From: Rhizobium sp. NLR16a
Lineage (GTDB): Bacteria; Pseudomonadota; Alphaproteobacteria; Rhizobiales; Rhizobiaceae
DNA length: 64,000 nt
Assembly (NCBI RefSeq): GCF_017948245.1
Contig: NZ_CP072868.1
Span: 310,001-374,000, forward strand
Direction of reading: 5' to 3'
A program made the position numbers and the translations under genes. The notes under the pieces are model-generated. The model worked only from the letters and a program-made list of their open reading frames with translations. It was not told the DNA's origin and did not search any database. Of this stretch, positions 26,138 to 36,880 are shown piece after piece. Each line of letters begins with the position of its first letter. Within the stretch, counting starts at the first letter, position 1.

Positions 26138-27046
26138 TCACACGTTCGGTCCGGCCATCGCCTCCGCGACGATCCAGCCGCGAAAGGCGGCAAGCGGCGC
26201 ATAATCGGCGCGCTCGCTGGGACAGGCGAGATAATACCGCTCCCGGCTCTCCATCTCCCGGTCGACGGCGGCGACGAGATCGCCGCGCCTGAGTTCTTCC
26301 TGCATCAGGAATGTCGGCAACAGGGCGACACCGAGACCGGCGGTCGCCGCTTGCGCTGCGGTGGCGAACTGATCGAAGAGCATGCCGTGCACGCTTTCGA
26401 ACGAAACACCATTACCGGCGAACCATTGTTCCCAGGCATCGGGGCGCGTCGTCAGATGCAGAAGCGGAACGGCAAGCAGATCCTCTGGCCGCGAAATCCT
26501 GTGCTGTTTCAGAAAATCGGGACTGCAGGCCGGCACCGTACGCTCCGACATCAGCAAGGTCAGTTCCGCGCCGGGCCAGTGCGAGTGGCCGAAATGGATC
26601 GCGGCGTCGATTGAATCGAGCCGGAAATCGAAAGGTGAAAGCCGGGTCGCCAGATTGATGGTCACGCCGGGATTGGCGCTGAGAAAGCGGCCCAGGCGCG
26701 GCGCCAGCCAGCGCGTGCCGAAGGTCGGCAGGATGGCGAGATTGAGCGTGCCGCCATGCGGATTGGCGCGCAGGTTCAACGAGGCGCTCGAGATCCGGCG
26801 CAGCGCCTCGCGAATCTCGCGGGCATAACTGTCGCCGGCCAGCGTCAGCCGCATGGTCTGGCGCTCACGCAGGAAGAGCTCGACTCCGAGTTGTTCCTCC
26901 AGCGCGCTGACCTGGCGGCTGACGGCGCTCTGTGTCAGGTCGAGTTCGCGCGCCGCCGCCGTGACGCTGCCTGTGCGGGCAACCGCCTCGAAGGCGGCGA
27001 GATGTGAAATCGACGGCAGAAAACGTCTTGAAGCGAGCATGATCAT
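26138..27046 (-). CDS. LysR-family transcriptional regulator of the lysine/pipecolate cluster
   Basis: A 302-residue LysR protein of the GcvA-like type. The N-terminal winged helix (LAAFEAVARTGSVTAAARELDLTQSAVSRQVSALEEQLGVELFLR) is followed by a periplasmic-binding-like effector domain. It is divergent from hglS across a 101-base gap that holds inverted ATTCCG/CGGAAT elements. It is therefore the probable activator of the hglS-amaA-amaB genes, responding to a pathway intermediate (inference). Confidence 0.9.
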   Translation of the reverse strand: MIMLASRRFLPSISHLAAFEAVARTGSVTAAARELDLTQSAVSRQVSALEEQLGVELFLRERQTMRLTLAGDSYAREIREALRRISSASLNLRANPHGGTLNLAILPTFGTRWLAPRLGRFLSANPGVTINLATRLSPFDFRLDSIDAAIHFGHSHWPGAELTLLMSERTVPACSPDFLKQHRISRPEDLLAVPLLHLTTRPDAWEQWFAGNGVSFESVHGMLFDQFATAAQAATAGLGVALLPTFLMQEELRRGDLVAAVDREMESRERYYLACPSERADYAPLAAFRGWIVAEAMAGPNV

Positions 27047-27134
27047 TCCGTTTCAGAATGAGCTATTTCCAAAATGTCGATATTTCCGCCTTTGCGCTGC
27101 TTGTAAAGAGTTTCATCCTGCAAAATCGGAATGA
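27043..27134. promoter_or_regulatory. LysR/hglS divergent control region with inverted 8-mers
   Basis: TCATTCCG (27043-27050, overlapping the LysR start) is matched by its inverse CGGAATGA (27127-27134, before the hglS ribosome-binding site), and a related TCAGAATGA lies at 27053. Spaced half-sites of this kind fit LysR tetramer binding, but the assignment is by pattern only. Confidence 0.4.
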
Positions 27135-27147
27135 GCCGGAGCCTCAG

Positions 27148-28560
27148 ATGCCGCAAACCTTCGTTTCCACAGACCGTATCCGTTCGCTCTTCACCGAGGC
27201 GATGTCGCAGATGTACCGGACGGAGGTTCCGCAATACGGCGCGCTGATCGAGCTGGTGGCGGATGTGAATGCCGGCTACCTCGAAAGCAATCCGGATCTG
27301 CGCGAACGCTTGGCCCGCGCCGGCGAGCTTGATCGCATCGATGTCGAGCGCCACGGCGCCATCCGGCTCGGAACGGCGGAAGAGCTTTTCACCATCCGCC
27401 GGCTGTTTGCCGTCATGGGCATGCAGGCGGTCGGTTATTACGACCTTTCGGTGGCCGGCGTGCCGGTTCATTCCACTTGCTTCCGGCCGATCGACGAGGC
27501 GGCGCTCAACATCAATCCGTTCCGCGTCTTCACCTCGCTGCTGCGCCTGGAGCTGATCGAGGACGAAGGTCTGCGTCGTGAAGCCGAGGCAATTCTCGCC
27601 AAGCGGCGCATCTATACGCCGGGCGCCATCGCGCTGATCGAGCGTCATGAGCAGAAGGGTGGCCTGACCGAGGCGGAAGCGACCGAATTTGTCGCTGAGG
27701 CGCTTGAAACCTTCCGCTGGCACGGCGAAGCGACCGTCAGCGCTGAAACCTACAAGCGCCTGCACGACGCGCATCGGCTGATTGCCGACGTCGTCAGCTT
27801 CAAGGGGCCGCACATCAACCACCTGACGCCGCGCACGCTCGATATCGATGCGGTGCAGGCCCGCATGCCGGAACGCGGCATCACTCCGAAGGCAGTCATC
27901 GAAGGGCCGCCGCGCCGGCAGTGCGATATCCTGCTGCGGCAGACGAGCTTCAAGGCGCTCGAGGAGACGATCGTCTTCTCAGGTGATGAGGGTGCGGTCC
28001 AGGGCACGCATACCGCCCGCTTCGGCGAGATCGAACAGCGCGGCGTGGCTTTGACGGCCAAAGGCCGGGCGCTCTACGACCAGCTGCTCGCTTCGGTTCG
28101 CGGTGAAGTGCAGGTCGGCGCCGGCGGCGCCAAGGCGGGCGCCTACGACCAGGAACTGGCCGAGCGCTTCAAGGCGTTGCCGGACAGCTGGGATGAGCTG
28201 CGCAGCCAGGATCTCGCCTTCTTCCATTATTCCGCCACGCCCGCGGGCATTGCCGCCGCGATCGCCGGGACCTTGCCGCGCGATCCCGAAGCGCTTCTCG
28301 CCAAGGGCTATCTCGCCTTCGCGCCGATCGTCTATGAAGACTTCCTGCCCGTCAGCGCGGCCGGCATCTTCCAGTCGAATCTCGGCACCGACCAGCAGCA
28401 GAATTATGCGACGCGCTCGAACCGCGACGCCTTCGAGACTGCACTCGGAGCGACGGTTCAGGATGAACTGGCGCTTTATGCAGAGCGGCAGGCCGCATCG
28501 CTGGAGACGGCGATGGGGGCGCTCGGGCTCGCGGCCCTGCAGCTGAGGACCGTTGCGTGA
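27148..28560 (+). CDS. hglS: 2-oxoadipate dioxygenase/decarboxylase (HglS, DUF1338)
   Basis: Fe(II)-dependent enzyme of the DUF1338/VOC fold. It converts 2-oxoadipate to D-2-hydroxyglutarate in bacterial lysine breakdown. The 470-residue length matches known HglS proteins. His69 (ERHGAIR), His225 (HINHLTPRT) and Glu294 (RFGEIEQRG) lie where the two-histidine, one-glutamate metal site is expected. ATG at 27148 with GGAG six bases upstream is preferred over the longer frame from 27058, which overlaps the divergent promoter. The amine oxidase and semialdehyde dehydrogenase genes downstream supply the upper part of the pathway. Confidence 0.93.
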   Translation: MPQTFVSTDRIRSLFTEAMSQMYRTEVPQYGALIELVADVNAGYLESNPDLRERLARAGELDRIDVERHGAIRLGTAEELFTIRRLFAVMGMQAVGYYDLSVAGVPVHSTCFRPIDEAALNINPFRVFTSLLRLELIEDEGLRREAEAILAKRRIYTPGAIALIERHEQKGGLTEAEATEFVAEALETFRWHGEATVSAETYKRLHDAHRLIADVVSFKGPHINHLTPRTLDIDAVQARMPERGITPKAVIEGPPRRQCDILLRQTSFKALEETIVFSGDEGAVQGTHTARFGEIEQRGVALTAKGRALYDQLLASVRGEVQVGAGGAKAGAYDQELAERFKALPDSWDELRSQDLAFFHYSATPAGIAAAIAGTLPRDPEALLAKGYLAFAPIVYEDFLPVSAAGIFQSNLGTDQQQNYATRSNRDAFETALGATVQDELALYAERQAASLETAMGALGLAALQLRTVA

Positions 28561-28626
28561 AATCGCCGCTTCAACACCTGTCCTTATGCGCTAGAGTACT
28601 CCGGTTTCATCCGATCGGGGTGTGCC

Positions 28627-29910
28627 ATGCTGAATGATCCGCGCTCCCATGGCCTCTGGGAAAAGACCGCAGGCGTACCGCCGGCGACCTCGCCTCTCCA
28701 AGGCGCGGTATCGGCCGACGTCGTCATCGTCGGTGGCGGCTATACCGGTCTTTCCGCCGCCTTGCATCTTGCCGAGGCCGGGTCGAAGGTGGTTCTGCTG
28801 GAGGCGAAGGAGATCGGCTTCGGCGGTGCGGGGCGCAATGTCGGTCTGATCAATGCCGGCATGTGGGTGATGCCCAACGACCTGCCGGGCGTGCTCGGCC
28901 CAGTTCACGGCGAACGCCTGCTCGAGTTGCTCGGGAATGCGCCGAAGCTCGTCATGGAACTGATCGACAAGCACGCGATCGCCTGCGAACTCGAGCGTAA
29001 CGGCACGCTGCACTGCGCCGTCGGCGCGGACGGGTTGAAGGAGATCGAGGCGCGCGCGCTGCAATGGTCCGCGCGTGGCGCGCCCGTGAAAGTGCTCGAT
29101 GCGGCAGAAACGGCCAAACGCATCGGCAGTGATGCCTATGCCGGGGCGCTGCTCGATCTTCGCGCCGGAACACTACAGCCGCTTGCCTATGCGCGCGGCC
29201 TCGCCCATGCCGCCGTCAAGGCGGGCGTCACCATCCATACGTCGAGCCCCGTCATCGCAACCGAGCGTCGCGGCAGTCTCTGGACCGTGAACACGGAAAG
29301 CGGCGAAGCCAGCGCGGACTGGATCATCGTCGCCACCGATGCCTACAGCACCGGCCCCTTCGAGCAGGTGCGCAACGAGCAGGTCTATCTGCCCTATTTC
29401 AATTTCGCCACCGTGCCGCTCGGCCACAATCTGCGTCGGTCGATCCTGCCGGGGCGGGAAGGCGCATGGGACACCAAGGACATTCTCTCCTCCTTCCGCA
29501 TGGATCAGGCTGGACGCCTCGTTTTCGGCAGCGTCGGCGCGCTGCGCAATACCGGGCTTGCGGTGCATAAGGGCTGGGCCAAGCGCGCCCTGAAGCGGCT
29601 CTTTCCCATGATCGGCGATGTCGAATTCGAATGCGAATGGTATGGCCAGATCGGCATGACCGACAATGCGCTGCCGCGCTTCCACAAATTCGCCCCGAAT
29701 GTTATCGGCTTTTCAGGCTATAATGGCCGCGGCATAGCCCCCGGCACGGTCTTCGGCCGCACATTGGCTGAACATATTCTCGGCCGGCTTGCCGAGGCCG
29801 ATCTGCCGCTGCCGCTGACGTCACCCACAGAGCCGAGCTTCCGTGCGCTCAAGGAACTATGGTACGAAGCCGGCGCTCAGGTCGCCCATTTCGCCGATGC
29901 CCGCTTCTGA
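28627..29910 (+). CDS. FAD-dependent amine oxidase, probable L-pipecolate oxidase (AmaA-like)
   Basis: A 427-residue DAO-family flavoprotein with VIVGGGYTGLSAALHLAEAG at the N-terminus and GYNGRGIAPGTVFGR near the C-terminus, the two FAD-contacting ends of the fold. Flanked by hglS and an aminoadipate-semialdehyde dehydrogenase gene, it most likely oxidises L-pipecolate to piperideine-6-carboxylate, as Pseudomonas AmaA does. Other N-heterocyclic or secondary amines cannot be excluded. It begins 66 bases after hglS. Confidence 0.8.
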   Translation: MLNDPRSHGLWEKTAGVPPATSPLQGAVSADVVIVGGGYTGLSAALHLAEAGSKVVLLEAKEIGFGGAGRNVGLINAGMWVMPNDLPGVLGPVHGERLLELLGNAPKLVMELIDKHAIACELERNGTLHCAVGADGLKEIEARALQWSARGAPVKVLDAAETAKRIGSDAYAGALLDLRAGTLQPLAYARGLAHAAVKAGVTIHTSSPVIATERRGSLWTVNTESGEASADWIIVATDAYSTGPFEQVRNEQVYLPYFNFATVPLGHNLRRSILPGREGAWDTKDILSSFRMDQAGRLVFGSVGALRNTGLAVHKGWAKRALKRLFPMIGDVEFECEWYGQIGMTDNALPRFHKFAPNVIGFSGYNGRGIAPGTVFGRTLAEHILGRLAEADLPLPLTSPTEPSFRALKELWYEAGAQVAHFADARF

Positions 29911-29955
29911 GAACCGACAAGCGCTTCTGAGAACAATAAGATTGGAAACACGACA

Positions 29956-31494
29956 ATGACCATCGCCGTCCTCGATCTCGCCACCGAAACCGCCAAGCTG
30001 CTCGCCGAACTCGGCGTCGACGCCGGCCGCTATCAGGGCGGCACGCTGTCTGTCTCCTCGCCGGTCACCGGCAAGGAAATCGGCAAGCTCAAAGAACATT
30101 CCGTTTCCGAAACGAAAGCGGCGATCGAAGAGGCGCACAAGGCTTTCCTCGAATGGCGTTCCGTGCCGGCGCCGAAGCGCGGCGAGTTGATCCGCCTGCT
30201 CGGCGAGGAGCTGCGCAGCGCCAAGACGGCGCTCGGCCGTCTTGTCTCGATCGAAGTCGGCAAGATCACCTCCGAAGGCCTCGGCGAGGTTCAGGAGATG
30301 ATCGACATCTGCGATTTCGCCGTCGGTCTGTCGCGTCAGCTCTATGGCCTGACGATCGCTACCGAGCGCTCCGAACACCGGATGATGGAAAGCTGGCACC
30401 CGCTCGGCGCGATCGGCATCATTTCCGCCTTCAACTTCCCGGTCGCCGTCTGGTCTTGGAATGCGGCGCTGGCGATGGTCTGCGGCAATTCCACGGTCTG
30501 GAAACCGTCGGAAAAGACACCGTTGACCGCGCTTGCCGTGCAGGCGCTGTTCGAAAAGGCGCTGAAGCGCTTCGTCGCCGAAGGCGGCAAGGCGCCCGCC
30601 AATCTGTCGACCCTGATCATCGGCGGCCGTGAGGTCGGCGAGGTGCTGGTCGACCATCCGAAGATCCCGCTCGTTTCCGCCACCGGCTCGACGGCGATGG
30701 GCCGCGCCGTCGGTCCGCGCCTGTCGCAGCGTTTTGCCCGGGCTATTCTCGAACTCGGAGGCAACAATGCCGCCATCGTCTGCCCGAGCGCCGATCTCGA
30801 CCTGACGCTGCGCGGCGTCGCCTTCTCCGCCATGGGAACGGCCGGCCAGCGCTGCACGACGCTGCGCCGTCTCTTCGTCCATGAAAGCGTCTACGACCAG
30901 CTTGTGCCGCGCTTGCAGAAGGCCTACGGCTCCGTCACCATCGGCAATCCGCTCGAAACAGGCACACTTGTGGGACCGCTGATCGACGGCCAGGCCTTCG
31001 AGAAGATGCAGGCAGCCCTTGGCGAGGCGGCATCGGCCGGCGGCAAGGTGACCGGCGGCGAACGCGTCGACAATGGTTCGGCCGATGCCTTCTACGTTCG
31101 CCCGGCGCTCGTCGAAATGCCCGATCAGACCGGTCCGGTCGAGCACGAGACCTTCGCGCCCATTCTCTATGTGATGAAATACAGCGATTTCGACACGGTG
31201 CTGGCGCTCCACAATGCCGTGCCGCAGGGGTTGTCGTCGTCGATCTTCACCAACGACATGCGCGAGGCGGAAACCTTCGTCTCCGCGCGGGGCTCGGATT
31301 GCGGCATTGCCAACGTCAACCTCGGGCCTTCGGGCGCCGAAATCGGCGGTGCCTTCGGCGGTGAAAAGGAGACCGGCGGCGGACGCGAATCCGGCTCCGA
31401 TGCCTGGAAGGCCTATATGCGCCGCGCCACTAACACGATCAATTACGGCAGCACGCTGCCGCTTGCGCAGGGCGTCAAATTCGACGTCGAATAG
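29956..31494 (+). CDS. amaB: L-2-aminoadipate-6-semialdehyde dehydrogenase (AmaB-like, ALDH7 family)
   Basis: NAD(P)-dependent aldehyde dehydrogenase of 512 residues, close to the ALDH7/antiquitin family. Catalytic Cys300 (TAGQRCTTLRR) and the general base Glu266 (ILELGGNNAA) are present, as is the cofactor segment NSTVWKPSEKTPL. In lysine catabolism it oxidises aminoadipate semialdehyde to 2-aminoadipate, whose 2-oxo form is the HglS substrate. The aminotransferase for that step is not in the window. A strong hairpin follows its stop. Confidence 0.9.
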   Translation: MTIAVLDLATETAKLLAELGVDAGRYQGGTLSVSSPVTGKEIGKLKEHSVSETKAAIEEAHKAFLEWRSVPAPKRGELIRLLGEELRSAKTALGRLVSIEVGKITSEGLGEVQEMIDICDFAVGLSRQLYGLTIATERSEHRMMESWHPLGAIGIISAFNFPVAVWSWNAALAMVCGNSTVWKPSEKTPLTALAVQALFEKALKRFVAEGGKAPANLSTLIIGGREVGEVLVDHPKIPLVSATGSTAMGRAVGPRLSQRFARAILELGGNNAAIVCPSADLDLTLRGVAFSAMGTAGQRCTTLRRLFVHESVYDQLVPRLQKAYGSVTIGNPLETGTLVGPLIDGQAFEKMQAALGEAASAGGKVTGGERVDNGSADAFYVRPALVEMPDQTGPVEHETFAPILYVMKYSDFDTVLALHNAVPQGLSSSIFTNDMREAETFVSARGSDCGIANVNLGPSGAEIGGAFGGEKETGGGRESGSDAWKAYMRRATNTINYGSTLPLAQGVKFDVE

Positions 31495-31505
31495 CCATTG
31501 TTGCG

Positions 31506-31532
31506 AGAAGGCGACGCCGAGCGTCGCCTTCT
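31506..31532 (+). terminator. Hairpin after the lysine cluster
   Basis: AGAAGGCGACGC, a CGA loop and GCGTCGCCTTCT form a perfect twelve-base stem 11 bases after the amaB stop. It is followed only by TTGG, so it is a weak intrinsic terminator but a strong 3' end structure. Confidence 0.7.
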
Positions 31533-31612
31533 TTGGCTCGATCGATATTTATTCCGACGCGATCTGCAATATCAGGTCAAGATATTGTGATGCTTTTTTC
31601 TCGGCGAAGAAA

Positions 31613-31631
31613 CTTGAAATAGACAGTCAAG
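31613..31631. promoter_or_regulatory. Candidate RirA iron-responsive operator
   Basis: CTTGA-N9-TCAAG contains the TGA-N9-TCA core (31615-31629) of the iron-responsive operator bound by RirA in rhizobia. It lies 52 bases before the start of the Fbp-type iron-binding protein gene, the position and context expected for iron repression of uptake. Confidence 0.65.
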
Positions 31632-31681
31632 AAAAATATACGCCTCTTACCCGCAGGGTGACATTACCAATGGAGGCCATC

Positions 31682-32704
31682 ATGACTATTGCTTTTAACC
31701 GTTTTTCCCACGTGCTGGCGCTCGCCGCGTCGTTCCTCTCCGCCACCGCGCTCGCAGGCAGCGCCAATGCGCAGGATGAGGGTCTGGTCGTATACAATGC
31801 GCAGCACGAAAGCCTGGGCCGCGAATGGATCGATGCCTTCACCAAGGAGACCGGCATCAAGGTCAGCATGCGCCAGGGCGGCGACATGCAGTTCGCCAAT
31901 CAGATCATTCAGGAAGGCGACGCATCCCCGGCGGACGTTTTCCTGACTGAGAATTCGCCGGCCATGACGCTGGTCGACGGCGCCGGGCTCTTCGCCCCGG
32001 TCGAAAAGGAGACGCTGGATCGGGTCCCGGAGCAGTATCGTCCGGCCGACGGCATGTGGACCGGCATTGCCGCCCGCACGACGGTTTTTGCCTATGATAA
32101 GACCAAGCTCAGCGAAGACAAGTTGCCGAAGTCGCTGCTCGACCTCGCCGATCCCGCCTGGAAGGGCCGCTGGGGTGCAGCGCCGGCCGGCGCCGACTTC
32201 CAGGCTATCGTCGCTGCCCTGCTGCAGTTGAAGGGCGAAGACGCCACCAAGGCATGGCTGAAGGGTCTCAAAGACAATGCGACGCCCTATAAGGGCAACA
32301 GCGTTGCCATGAAGGCGGTCAATTCAGGTGAAGTCGAAGGCGCTGTCATCTATCACTACTACTGGTTCGGCGACCAGGCGAAGACGGGCGAGAACAGCAA
32401 GAATGTCGGCATGCATTACTTCAAGAACCAGGATCCGGGCGCTTTCATCAGCGTGTCGGGCGGCGGCGTCCTGAAGTCCACGCAGCACATGAAGGAAGCG
32501 CAGGCTTTCCTGAAATTCGTCACCAGCAAGGCGGGCCAGGCGATTCTCAAGAACGGCACCTCCTATGAATATGCCGTCGGCAAGGATTCCCTTTCCAACG
32601 ACAAGCTCGTTCCGCTTGCCGATCTCAATGCGCCGAAGGTCGAAGCCTCGACGCTGGACAGCAAGAAGGTCGTGGAACTGATGACGGCGGCAGGTCTGAT
32701 CTAG
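31682..32704 (+). CDS. fbpA: Ferric iron ABC transporter, periplasmic binding protein (FbpA-like)
   Basis: A 340-residue class-II iron-binding protein with a Sec signal peptide (FNRFSHVLALAASFLSATALAGSANAQ). The mature start EGLVVYNAQHESLGREWIDAF and the paired tyrosines in VIYHYYWFGDQ, the ferric-iron ligands of FbpA proteins, support the assignment. It is first in an fbpABC operon and sits behind a candidate RirA box. ATG at 31682 has GGAGG five bases upstream; an ATG 12 bases earlier is less likely. Confidence 0.9.
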   Translation: MTIAFNRFSHVLALAASFLSATALAGSANAQDEGLVVYNAQHESLGREWIDAFTKETGIKVSMRQGGDMQFANQIIQEGDASPADVFLTENSPAMTLVDGAGLFAPVEKETLDRVPEQYRPADGMWTGIAARTTVFAYDKTKLSEDKLPKSLLDLADPAWKGRWGAAPAGADFQAIVAALLQLKGEDATKAWLKGLKDNATPYKGNSVAMKAVNSGEVEGAVIYHYYWFGDQAKTGENSKNVGMHYFKNQDPGAFISVSGGGVLKSTQHMKEAQAFLKFVTSKAGQAILKNGTSYEYAVGKDSLSNDKLVPLADLNAPKVEASTLDSKKVVELMTAAGLI

Positions 32705-32768
32705 GCTTTCTGCGTTTCGCAGCACTCAAGCGGGGAATGCTTCGGGCTTTCTGCCGCAGGCCTGCAGT

Positions 32769-32791
32769 AGCCAAAACTATTGCTTTTGGCT
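32769..32791 (+). repeat. Stem-loop between fbpA and fbpB
   Basis: AGCCAAAA, a seven-base loop and TTTTGGCT form a perfect eight-base stem in the 104-base fbpA-fbpB gap. There is no T-run. It could protect the fbpA mRNA 3' end so that more binding protein than permease is made, as in many ABC operons. Confidence 0.5.
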
Positions 32792-32808
32792 CAAGAAAAC
32801 CTTAGGGC

Positions 32809-34472
32809 ATGACGGGATCGGGCAACTGTCTTTCCAAGGCGGTTGCCTTCCTTTTTCAGCGTATGAAGGCATCGGCCTTGCTGCAGGACAACAGATTTTT
32901 CGTAGCCGGCAACAGGGCGCCGGTCGCGCCGAAGGCCGCGCAAATGCTATTGCCGCGCCGGCGCATGCCGCACGCGCCGGTGATGCTTCTCGCGACCGTC
33001 ATCGCGATCTTCAGTCTCGTGCCGCTCGGCTTCATCGGCTGGATCACTTACGATGTCGGCTGGGAAACGGTGAAAACGCTCGTCTTCCGGCCACGTGTCG
33101 GCGAACTCCTCATCAATACGGTTCTCCTGGAATCGGTGACCATTCCGCTGTCGATCGCGCTGGCCGTGACGCTTGCCTGGCTGACCGAACGAACGGATAT
33201 TCCGTTCGCCAGACTCTGGGCCTGGCTGGCAGTCGCGCCGCTCGCAGTGCCAGCCTTCGTGCACAGCTACGCCTGGGTCAGCCTCATTCCCGGCATGCGC
33301 GGCCTTGAGAGCGGCGTCTTCGTTTCTGTTGTCGCCTACTATCCATTCCTTTATCTGCCGGTCGCCGCAGCGCTGCGCCGTCTCGATCCGGCCATCGAAG
33401 ATACCGCCGCCTCCCTTGGCCTCGATCCCTGGCGCGTCTTCTTCCGCACCGTGCTGCCGCAGTTGAGGTTTGCCATTTGCGGCGGCTCGCTGCTGATTGC
33501 GCTGCATCTGCTGTCGGAATACGGCCTGTTCGTCATGATCCGGTTCGATACTTTCGCAACCGCGATCGTCGACCAGTTCCAATCCTCCTACAACAGCCCG
33601 GCCTCCAACATGCTCGGCGGCGTGCTCGTCGCCTGCTGCCTTTTCCTGCTCGGTCTCGAAGTGCTGCTGCGCGGCAACGAACGTTATGCCCGCGTCGGCC
33701 CCGGCTCGCCGCGTCCGGCCGATCGCCGGCGTCTTGGCTGGTTCGTGGTGCCGGCCATCCTGCTGCCTGTCGTCCTGGCGGTGCTGGCGCTCGGCGTGCC
33801 GTTGATGACGCTCGGCCGCTGGCTCTATCTCGGCGGCAGCGAGATCTGGCGCATCGAGGTCGGCACTGCTTTCCTGCAGACGATGGCGCTCGCTCTTGCC
33901 GGCGGCGTGCTGGCGACGGTTGCCGCAGCCCCCATGGCCTGGCTTTCCGTGCGCGCGCCCGGCCGCTTCCAGCGCGTGCTCGAAGCCTGCCACTATTATG
34001 TCGGCTCGCTGCCTGGCGTCGTCGTGGCGCTGGCGCTGGTGACGATCACCGTGCGTCTCGTGCTGCCGCTCTATCAGACTTTCGCAACGCTGCTCGTCGC
34101 CTATGTGATGCTTTTCCTGCCCCGCGCCATGGTCGGCTTACGCGCCAGCATCGCTCAGGCGCCAGTGGAGCTGGAGCGCGCCGCGATGGGCCTCGGCCGC
34201 ACCCCCGGTCAGGCAGTGCGGCAGATCACCATGCGGCTTGCCGCACCGGGAGCCGCTGCCAGCGTCGCCTTGACCGCACTTGGCATTACCAATGAACTCA
34301 CGGCGACGCTGATGCTCTCGCCCAGCGGCGTCGACACTCTGGCGACGAAATTCTGGTCGCTGACGAGCGAGATCGATTACGTTTCGGCCGCCCCTTACGC
34401 CTGCATGATGGTCGTGCTGTCGCTGCCGCTCACCCTGACGCTTTATACGCAATCGAAACGGACGGCCGGCCA

Positions 34473-34476
<4 letters not shown>
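32809..34476 (+). CDS. fbpB: Ferric iron ABC transporter, permease (FbpB-like, fused dimer)
   Basis: A permease of up to 555 residues with two repeated six-helix units, each with an EAA loop ([23 protein letters not shown] and [21 protein letters not shown]), so one chain forms the whole channel. The start is uncertain: ATG at 32809 gives a roughly 55-residue non-hydrophobic leader, and ATGs at 32863 and 32944 are alternatives with equally weak ribosome-binding sites. Its stop overlaps fbpC by four bases. Confidence 0.88.
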
Positions 34477-35510
<1,034 letters not shown>

Positions 35511-35545
35511 GATAATCCTTTTCGGAAATCGACCCGGGTTGCGCG

Positions 35546-36880
35546 CTAACCGACTTTACGCATCAACTCTTGCGGCTCGACGCCCTCGAGCCAGCCGCCG
35601 GTAAAGCCGGCGCGCTCGAGCCCGAGGCGGATGACCGGCGATTGCCGCATCAGCTTCCAGATGAAATCGGAACGCGCGTTTTCGACGGTCATGACGACAA
35701 GACCCTGGTCGATGCCGACGGTGCGGTCGTCGACCCAGCCCTCCGGACGTTTTGTCTGTACGGTCGGATTGAAGCCGCCGGGGAAACCGCCTTCCAACAG
35801 CAGGTTCGGATAGGTGGTCAGCAGCGCCTTGGTGCCGTCGAGGGCTGCCTGCCGGTCGTAGGGCAGGCAGGCGAGTGCTGCCCATGGCGCGATCGTGCCG
35901 TCATCGGGCCCGAGCGGCGCGCCGCGCGCGGCATAACCCAGGACCTTCGGCTGCCGGCCGCCACGCATGCGCCGGGTCGGCGGTGGGCCGTCGCAGGCGG
36001 TAAAGCCCCAGACATTCCTGTTGTAGCCGACGAAACCGCCAGGATTGCGCTCGGCATAGTCGCGCTGCATGTTGATGACGATCTGGGTATTGCGGAAGTA
36101 GTCCCAGTTGCGCTCCATCATCGGTCTGTCCTGGATGCCGCGGAAATCGATCCAGGCATGCGAGAAGAGATGAATGAAAAGCGGTCCGGCATAGAGATAC
36201 GGCTGGTCACCGAACGTCATCCAGGAATAGCTGGATGTGAAGGCGTCGTAGCTCGACTGCGGAACGGGATGCGTCGGCGAGGCGAGTGCCAGCGCATAAA
36301 GAATGATCGCCTCGTCGAAACCGTGATAGCGCCAGCGCAGGAAGCCCGACGAAGGCTTCCAGCCCATGGAAATCGTGTCGCCCTTGTTCAGCGCCCAGCG
36401 CCAGTCGACCCGTTCGTAGATGAAGGTTGCGAGTTCACGGATTTCCGTCTCTGTCTCGTCGTCTTCGCGATTGAAATATTGCGCTGCTGTCAGCACGCCG
36501 GCGATAAGCAGCGCGGTATCGATGGTCGAAAGCTCGCTGTTCCAGGCGCGATTTCCGCTATCCATCTGGAGAAAATGATAAAAGAAGCCGCGATGGCCGG
36601 TCGCATGGCGCTCTTCGCCCTGGCGCGCCTCGGCGAAGAAACGCAGCGTATTGACCGTGCGCTCGGCTGCTTCCTTGCGGCCGATCCAGCAACGCTCGAC
36701 GGCAACCGGATAGGAGGAAAGGGCAAAACCGACGGCCGCGATGCTTGCCGGCACGCCGCCGATCGAGGTATCGGCCACCAGGCCATTTTCGGGATTGGAA
36801 TATTTCAGGAAGTACTTGAATGCCGAATGCTGCAACCTGTCGATAAGGGCCGCATCAATGTCTTCAATCCGTTGCAGCAT
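35546..36880 (-). CDS. Glycoamylase-family protein (PF10091/GH144-like)
   Basis: A 444-residue alpha/alpha-barrel protein of the glycoamylase-like family, which includes beta-1,2-glucanases (GH144) and the C-terminal parts of cyclic beta-1,2-glucan synthases. Family landmarks are FKYFLKYSNPENGLVADTS, RGFFYHFLQMDSGNRAWNSELSTIDTALL, GFDEAIILYALALASPTHP and the C-terminal GFPGGFNPT. No signal peptide at the chosen start. The frame is open to 37027 with another ATG there; ATG at 36880 is chosen because recognisable similarity starts at LQRIEDIDAALIDRLQ. Rhizobia make beta-1,2-glucans, so these are a plausible substrate (inference). Confidence 0.8.
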   Translation of the reverse strand: MLQRIEDIDAALIDRLQHSAFKYFLKYSNPENGLVADTSIGGVPASIAAVGFALSSYPVAVERCWIGRKEAAERTVNTLRFFAEARQGEERHATGHRGFFYHFLQMDSGNRAWNSELSTIDTALLIAGVLTAAQYFNREDDETETEIRELATFIYERVDWRWALNKGDTISMGWKPSSGFLRWRYHGFDEAIILYALALASPTHPVPQSSYDAFTSSYSWMTFGDQPYLYAGPLFIHLFSHAWIDFRGIQDRPMMERNWDYFRNTQIVINMQRDYAERNPGGFVGYNRNVWGFTACDGPPPTRRMRGGRQPKVLGYAARGAPLGPDDGTIAPWAALACLPYDRQAALDGTKALLTTYPNLLLEGGFPGGFNPTVQTKRPEGWVDDRTVGIDQGLVVMTVENARSDFIWKLMRQSPVIRLGLERAGFTGGWLEGVEPQELMRKVG

